Below the pieces are notes generated by a model. It had not been told where the DNA came from and ran no database searches. It saw nothing but the letters and a program-made list of their open reading frames with translations. A stretch of 9,915 bases of DNA from an uncultured Brevundimonas sp. GTDB lineage: Bacteria > Pseudomonadota > Alphaproteobacteria > Caulobacterales > Caulobacteraceae. A program made the translations under genes and the position numbers. Of the stretch, positions 6,362 through 9,915 are shown piece after piece. The stretch is from positions 1 to 9,915 of the forward strand of contig NZ_CALTWS010000099.1 in the NCBI RefSeq assembly GCF_943913055.1. The letters run 5' to 3'. Positions within the stretch are counted from its first letter, which is position 1. The number at the start of each line of letters is the position of its first letter.

Positions 6362-7323
6362 GCCAGCATTGCCCGCGCTGCTGTGGCGTCGGCGTCGATC
6401 TGGGCCTTGAGTGCATCCAGGCTGTCGAAATTCATCTCGCCGCGCAGCAGGGCGACCAGTTCCGTTTCGATGGTTTGCCCATACAGCTCGCCTGAGAAGT
6501 CCAGCAGCCAGACCTCCAGCAGGGGTTCGTCGATCTCGAACATGGGGCGGATGCCCAGGTTGGCCACGCCGCCGATGACGCGGCCATCCGCCAGGTGCGT
6601 GCGCGTGGCATAGACGCCGTAGGCCGGGCGCATATAGTCGCCGAGGCGCACATTGGCGGTCGGTACGCCGATGGTGCGACCGCGCTTTTCGCCGTGCACG
6701 ACCTCGCCCTGGATGGCGAAGGGCCGGCCCAGAATGGTGGCGGCGCGAGCCATGTCGCCAGCCTTCAGCGCCTCACGCACGGCAGATGACGACAGTTTCA
6801 GCCCGTCCGGATCATCAAGGCGGTCGATGACGCTGACCGTGAAGCCCAGCAGTTCGCCGTGGCGGCGCAGGCCCTCGGGCGATCCGCTGCGGCCCTTGCC
6901 ATAGGTGAAGTCGAAGCCGACGGCGGCGTGGCGGATGCCCAGGCCATTCTGGTGGCCTAACGCGCCTTGCGCTGCTTGAGGCCCGGCCAGAACTTCAACG
7001 GCGAACTGCTCGTCCGTCATGGCTGCCATGTCGGCGTCGAAAGGCAGCAGATACAGACGCTCGACACCCAGAGGAGCGAGAGCCCGAACCACCTGGTCGG
7101 TGGTCATCAGGCGGAACGGGGCCGCATCCGGCTGGAACCAGCGGCGGGGGTGGGGCGCGAAGCTGACGACGGCGAGGGGCGCACTTAACCGGTCCGCCGC
7201 CTCGCGCGCGGCGGCGATGACCGCCTGATGTCCGCGATGGACGCCGTCGAAGGCACCGATGGCGACGGCGGCTCCGCGCAGATCCTCGGGCAGGTCGCGC
7301 CAGTCTGTGACGACCTGGACCAA
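6358..7323 (-). CDS. ribF: Bifunctional riboflavin kinase / FAD synthetase
   Basis: A 321-residue cytoplasmic enzyme that phosphorylates riboflavin to FMN and adenylates FMN to FAD. The N-terminal nucleotidyltransferase domain has GAFDGVHRGH (23-32), FDFTYGKGRSG (137-147) and SSSAVREAL (178-186). The C-terminal riboflavin kinase domain has GRTIGVPTANV (215-225), YGVYA (235-239), VANLGIRPMF (253-262), and E270 as the likely base in LLEVWLLDF. A slightly expanded loop (AGPQAAQGALGHQNGLG, 113-129) precedes GFDF, about a dozen residues more than usual. The start is TTG at 7321-7323, two bases beyond the MaoC stop. AAGGG lies six bases upstream of it and no earlier or nearby ATG/GTG fits. Probably the last gene of the minus-strand operon. 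Its usual neighbour ileS lies beyond the toxin-like unit. Confidence 0.97.
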   Translation of the reverse strand: MVQVVTDWRDLPEDLRGAAVAIGAFDGVHRGHQAVIAAAREAADRLSAPLAVVSFAPHPRRWFQPDAAPFRLMTTDQVVRALAPLGVERLYLLPFDADMAAMTDEQFAVEVLAGPQAAQGALGHQNGLGIRHAAVGFDFTYGKGRSGSPEGLRRHGELLGFTVSVIDRLDDPDGLKLSSSAVREALKAGDMARAATILGRPFAIQGEVVHGEKRGRTIGVPTANVRLGDYMRPAYGVYATRTHLADGRVIGGVANLGIRPMFEIDEPLLEVWLLDFSGELYGQTIETELVALLRGEMNFDSLDALKAQIDADATAARAMLA

Positions 7324-7325
7324 GA

Positions 7326-7787
7326 TCAGCCCTTGCCGGGTCGCCGACGGCGAGGGACGCGAACCACGGCGATGCCGTCCATGATCAGCCTGTCCTCGAC
7401 GAAGCCCTCGCAGTTCAGCTGCACCCTCGCCGTCTCCGGATCGACCGACAGGACCGTGATGCGGATCAGAACCGTGTCGCCGATCCGCACAGGATAGTGG
7501 AATTTCAGCGTCTGGGAGACATAGATGGAGCCGGCACCCGGCAGGATGGTGCCGACCACGGCCGAGCCGAACGACGCCGATAGCAAACCATGGGCGATGC
7601 GCCCGCGATAGGCGGTCTTGGAGGCAAAGGCCTCGTCCAGATGCACCGGGTTGAAGTCGTCGGACGCCTCGGCGAACAGCTGGATGCGCTGCTCGGTGAC
7701 GGGGATGACCTTCTCCGCGGCCATGCCGACATGAAGCTCGTCCAGAATGTAGCCGCCCGAGGCGTGTGTCGTGACCAGATCAACCAT
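7326..7787 (-). CDS. MaoC-like (R)-specific enoyl-CoA hydratase family protein
   Basis: A 153-residue single hot-dog domain protein of the MaoC/PhaJ type. The hydratase 2 signature runs from 38 to 70: FAEASDDFNPVHLDE, then RIAHGLLS, with the catalytic dyad Asp44 and His49 in the D-x4-H arrangement. Such enzymes hydrate trans-2-enoyl-CoA to (R)-3-hydroxyacyl-CoA, linking beta-oxidation to other acyl pathways. The second half (TLKFHYPVRIGDTV) matches the core of the hot-dog sheet, and the tail ends in a basic stretch PRRRRPGKG. AAGG lies about 7 bases before the ATG and supports the start. It lies 29 bases after the HAD gene and 2 bases before ribF. The exact acyl substrate cannot be read from sequence. 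Confidence 0.93.
   Translation of the reverse strand: MVDLVTTHASGGYILDELHVGMAAEKVIPVTEQRIQLFAEASDDFNPVHLDEAFASKTAYRGRIAHGLLSASFGSAVVGTILPGAGSIYVSQTLKFHYPVRIGDTVLIRITVLSVDPETARVQLNCEGFVEDRLIMDGIAVVRVPRRRRPGKG
7330..7334 (-). promoter_or_regulatory. Ribosome binding site supporting the ribF TTG start
   Basis: On the minus strand AAGGG lies six bases before the TTG at 7323-7321, inside the last codons of the MaoC gene. It is the only Shine-Dalgarno near the N-terminus of RibF, and no ATG or GTG competes with the TTG. Confidence 0.55.
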
Positions 7788-7816
7788 GGAGGGGCCTTAG
7801 CGTGAATTGTCGCATG

Positions 7817-8686
7817 TCACCACGTCAGATCGAGCATGGCATAGCGCGCATGGGTGGTCTCGGCCTTCAGCAGATCGGCGGCACGGGCGGGATCGATCCG
7901 GCCATCCAGACCGCGCGCCGCATCGCCGTGAATGCCCTGGGCAATGAACAGGCAATCCAGTGCCTGACGGTCGGCCCCCAGCACGTCGGTGACCACGCCG
8001 TCGCCGATGCACAGCACGCGCGAGCGGTCCACGGAGCGACCCAGCAGCGCCTCGGCCTCTTTCAACGCCAGACCATAGATGGGCGAGAACGGCTTGCCGG
8101 CCATGGTCACGCGGCCACCCAGCGCCTCGTACAGATCGGCCAACGCCCCGCCGCAGTAAATCAGCTTGTCGCCGCGCTGGACCACGCGGTCCGGATTGGC
8201 GCAGATCAGCTCCAGATCACGCGCCACGCCCTCGGCCAGCCGCTCGCGGTAGTCCTCGGGCGTCTCGACATTGTCGTCGACCGGGCCGGTAACGGAGATG
8301 AACGCCGCGTCCGCGGCACCCTCGGCGGTGGTCAGACCCAGGCCGTCGTACAGAGGCCAGTCGCGATCGGGACCGATGATCCAGACCGGACCGGGTGCCC
8401 GCTTCGACAGTTCCGCCCGCGTCGCATCCCCGGAGGTGACGAAGGCCTTCCACGCCTCGCGCGGCACACCCAGCCCATCCAGCTGAGCGACGACGTCGTG
8501 GGCCGGGCGCGGTGAGTTGGAGATCAGGACGACCGCCCCGTGCTCGCGATTGAACCGGATCAGCGCATCGCACGCCGCGGGCCAGCTTTCGCGCCCGTTG
8601 TGGATCACGCCCCACACGTCGCAGAGCAGGATGTCATAATCCCCGGCGATTTCGCCGAGGCCCGAGGGCGCGTGTGGCAGGGTCAT
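7817..8686 (-). CDS. HAD superfamily class IIA hydrolase (TIGR01459-like, NagD-related)
   Basis: A 289-residue cytoplasmic phosphatase-like protein. Motif I is LLCDVWGVIHNG (20-31) with nucleophile Asp23; motif II is VLISNSPR (53-60) with Ser56; motif III is AGKPFSPIY (196-204) with Lys198; motif IV is IGDGVVTDVLGA (227-238) with Asp229 and Asp234. The class IIA cap lies between motifs II and III. The usual second Asp of DxD is Trp25 here, which is typical for this alphaproteobacterial subfamily, so activity may be altered. Its substrate is unknown. Association with ribF suggests, but does not prove, a phosphate ester from flavin metabolism. There is no Shine-Dalgarno; an inverted repeat ends 8 bases before the ATG. 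Confidence 0.9.
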   Translation of the reverse strand: MTLPHAPSGLGEIAGDYDILLCDVWGVIHNGRESWPAACDALIRFNREHGAVVLISNSPRPAHDVVAQLDGLGVPREAWKAFVTSGDATRAELSKRAPGPVWIIGPDRDWPLYDGLGLTTAEGAADAAFISVTGPVDDNVETPEDYRERLAEGVARDLELICANPDRVVQRGDKLIYCGGALADLYEALGGRVTMAGKPFSPIYGLALKEAEALLGRSVDRSRVLCIGDGVVTDVLGADRQALDCLFIAQGIHGDAARGLDGRIDPARAADLLKAETTHARYAMLDLTW

Positions 8687-8694
8687 GGGCGGCC

Positions 8695-8733
8695 GATAGC
8701 CGGTTCCGCCATTGCGGAGAAGGCCCGGCTATC
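8695..8733 (-). repeat. Inverted repeat overlapping the transglycosylase stop
   Basis: GATAGCCGG (8695-8703) and CCGGCTATC (8725-8733) are perfect 9-bp inverted repeats. A nested 5-bp stem, TCCGC (8705-8709) with GCGGA (8714-8718), lies in the loop. The transglycosylase stop codon (8729-8731) sits within one arm, and the other arm ends 8 bases before the HAD start. No T-run follows on either strand, so a simple intrinsic terminator is unlikely. It may be an mRNA processing or stability element that separates expression of the two genes. Confidence 0.5.
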
Positions 8734-9915
8734 CTCCCCGGCGGATCAGCTCGTCGGCCAGGTCGGCAGTCAGATAGCCATCGGGGGTGCGGTTGTTGGC
8801 GGCCTGCCACCGGCGCAGGGCATAGCGGGTGTTGGCCCCGATCACGCCGTCGACCCCTTGCGTGTCAAAGCCCATGGCCGTCAGGGCGCGCTGGGCCCCG
8901 ATGCGCTGGTCGCGCGACAGGGGCGCGTCGTCGGGCCAGGTGCCGACCAGGCCGGGCTTGCCCGCGATGCCGTCCGCCGTCAGGCCGATGGCCAGGGCAT
9001 AGGAGACGGAGTTGTTGTACTGGCGGATCACGTAGTGGTTGGGCAGGGCCAGGAAGGCGGGGCCGCGCGCACCCTGGGGCAGCAGGATCACGCCCTCCTC
9101 CAGCGCCTCCAGCTGGTTGGGCGTACCGCCGTGGGCCAAACGCACGCCGCGCGCGGCCCAATCGCTCCAGCGGTGTTTCGGTCCTTCGGCCTGGGTGTAG
9201 TCGAAGTTTGAGGGCAGGATGACCTCATAGCCCCAGGACTGGCCGCGCTTCCATCCGGCCTGGGCCAGCAGATTGGCGGCGGAGGCCAGGGCATCGGCGT
9301 CCGAGCCCCAGATGTCGATCATGCCGTCGCCGGTCTGATCCACCGCCAGGCGGGTATAGGTGCTGGGCATGAACTGGGTCTGGCCCATGGCCCCGGCCCA
9401 GCTGCCCTTCAGGCCCGCGCGCTCGCGCTTGCCGTCGATGACGATGTCGAGCGCATTCTTGAGCTCCGTCTCGGCCCAGGCGCGGCGGCGGCCGTCATAG
9501 GCCAGCGTCGCCAGCGAGCGGATGACGTCATAGTTGCCCTGGACCTGACCGAAGGCGCTCTCGTTGCCCCAGATGGAGACCAGGATTTCGGTCGGCACGC
9601 CATACTGCTGGACCACGGCGAAGGGCACGCGGTCGGACAGGCGGCGGCCCTGGGCGATGCGGGTCGCGGAGGCCGCATTCTGGATATAGGCCCCGGCCGG
9701 GCGGCTGAACTCCGGCTGGTTTCCGTCCAGGCGGACGACGGTGGGGTCGGGCGTCAGGCCTTCAAGCTCGCGCGCATAGAAGGTGGCGCGGTCGCCGCCG
9801 TGGCGGGACAGGAAGCCCTGTTTCCAGCCGTCGAACCCGGCCTGATCGACCGGGCCGCCCGGAGCGGGCGTGGTCGGCGCGGGCGCAGGCGTCGAAGGGA
9901 CCGGCGCGCCGGGCA
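8729..9915 (-). CDS. Lytic murein transglycosylase (MltB type) with C-terminal peptidoglycan-binding domain, 5' end outside window
   Basis: The frame stays open from the stop at 8729 to the right edge, giving at least 394 residues. The in-frame GTG at 9628 is internal, since family sequence continues upstream of it (for example the segment KQGFLSRHGGDRATFYARE encoded around 9823-9767). The catalytic glutamate is in SIWGNESAFG (codon 9560-9562). It is followed by GAMGQTQFMPSTY and the Asp-rich DQTGDGMIDIWGSDADALASA, typical of MltB-like SLT_2 domains that cleave glycan strands to 1,6-anhydro ends. The C-terminal 60 residues (about 8915-8732) form a PG_binding_1 domain with GVDGVIGANTRYALRRWQ. 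The visible N-terminus is a Pro/Ala/Thr-rich linker (about 9913-9851), suggesting export with the signal peptide or lipobox outside the window. It acts in the periplasm in wall remodelling. Confidence 0.93.
   Translation of the reverse strand, partial: PGAPVPSTPAPAPTTPAPGGPVDQAGFDGWKQGFLSRHGGDRATFYARELEGLTPDPTVVRLDGNQPEFSRPAGAYIQNAASATRIAQGRRLSDRVPFAVVQQYGVPTEILVSIWGNESAFGQVQGNYDVIRSLATLAYDGRRRAWAETELKNALDIVIDGKRERAGLKGSWAGAMGQTQFMPSTYTRLAVDQTGDGMIDIWGSDADALASAANLLAQAGWKRGQSWGYEVILPSNFDYTQAEGPKHRWSDWAARGVRLAHGGTPNQLEALEEGVILLPQGARGPAFLALPNHYVIRQYNNSVSYALAIGLTADGIAGKPGLVGTWPDDAPLSRDQRIGAQRALTAMGFDTQGVDGVIGANTRYALRRWQAANNRTPDGYLTADLADELIRRGG

Noticed and set aside
7802..8515. A 237-codon plus-strand frame opposite the HAD gene
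   Set aside because: It is antisense to a gene with all four HAD motifs and is itself a Gln/Arg/Ala-rich sequence without domains.
9628..9628. GTG at 9628 as the start of the transglycosylase
   Set aside because: The same frame continues upstream to the window edge with plausible family sequence and a Pro-rich export linker, so this codon is an internal valine.

Overview
The window looks like chromosomal DNA of an alphaproteobacterium, most likely Caulobacterales and Brevundimonas-like. The clues are high GC in most genes, an rrn operon ending 5S–tRNA-fMet, an exact match to the Caulobacter housekeeping -10 consensus upstream of an aldehyde dehydrogenase gene, and an isoleucyl-tRNA synthetase with a degraded C-terminal zinc site. 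The genus is an inference from gene style, not a database result.

Layout from left to right. Positions 1-298 are the 3' end of an rRNA operon: a 5S rRNA cut by the window edge, an initiator tRNA, and a strong intrinsic terminator. A plus-strand aldehyde dehydrogenase of the 2,5-dioxopentanoate (alpha-ketoglutaric semialdehyde) type follows at 361-1803. It converges, with a 3-base gap, on a minus-strand pair: ileS (2268-5282) and a MAPEG-family membrane protein gene (1807-2262) placed 5 bases downstream of the ileS stop. From 5500 to 6361 lies a plus-strand two-gene unit, an 80-residue basic protein whose end overlaps a 212-residue zeta-toxin-like P-loop kinase. It has its own promoter with a palindrome over the -10 box. 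From 6358 to the right edge everything is on the minus strand: a lytic murein transglycosylase with a peptidoglycan-binding domain (cut by the window end), a HAD-IIA hydrolase, a MaoC-type hydratase and ribF.

How the parts relate. ribF and ileS are neighbours in many proteobacteria, E. coli included. Here the toxin-antitoxin-like unit sits between them on the opposite strand, separates ileS from any ribF read-through, and has lower GC than the neighbouring genes. The toxin and ribF stop codons overlap inside the 4-base palindrome TTAA. MaoC and ribF are tightly packed (2-base gap, TTG start on ribF) and are probably co-transcribed with the HAD gene. A perfect 9-bp inverted repeat separates the transglycosylase stop from the HAD start.

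The best candidate for a little-described system is the zeta-like kinase with its non-epsilon partner. Other points worth a second look are a low-GC, rare-codon patch in the 3' end of ileS, a bulged 14-bp inverted repeat in the ileS leader, and an initiator tRNA with C73 and an A29-U41 pair.
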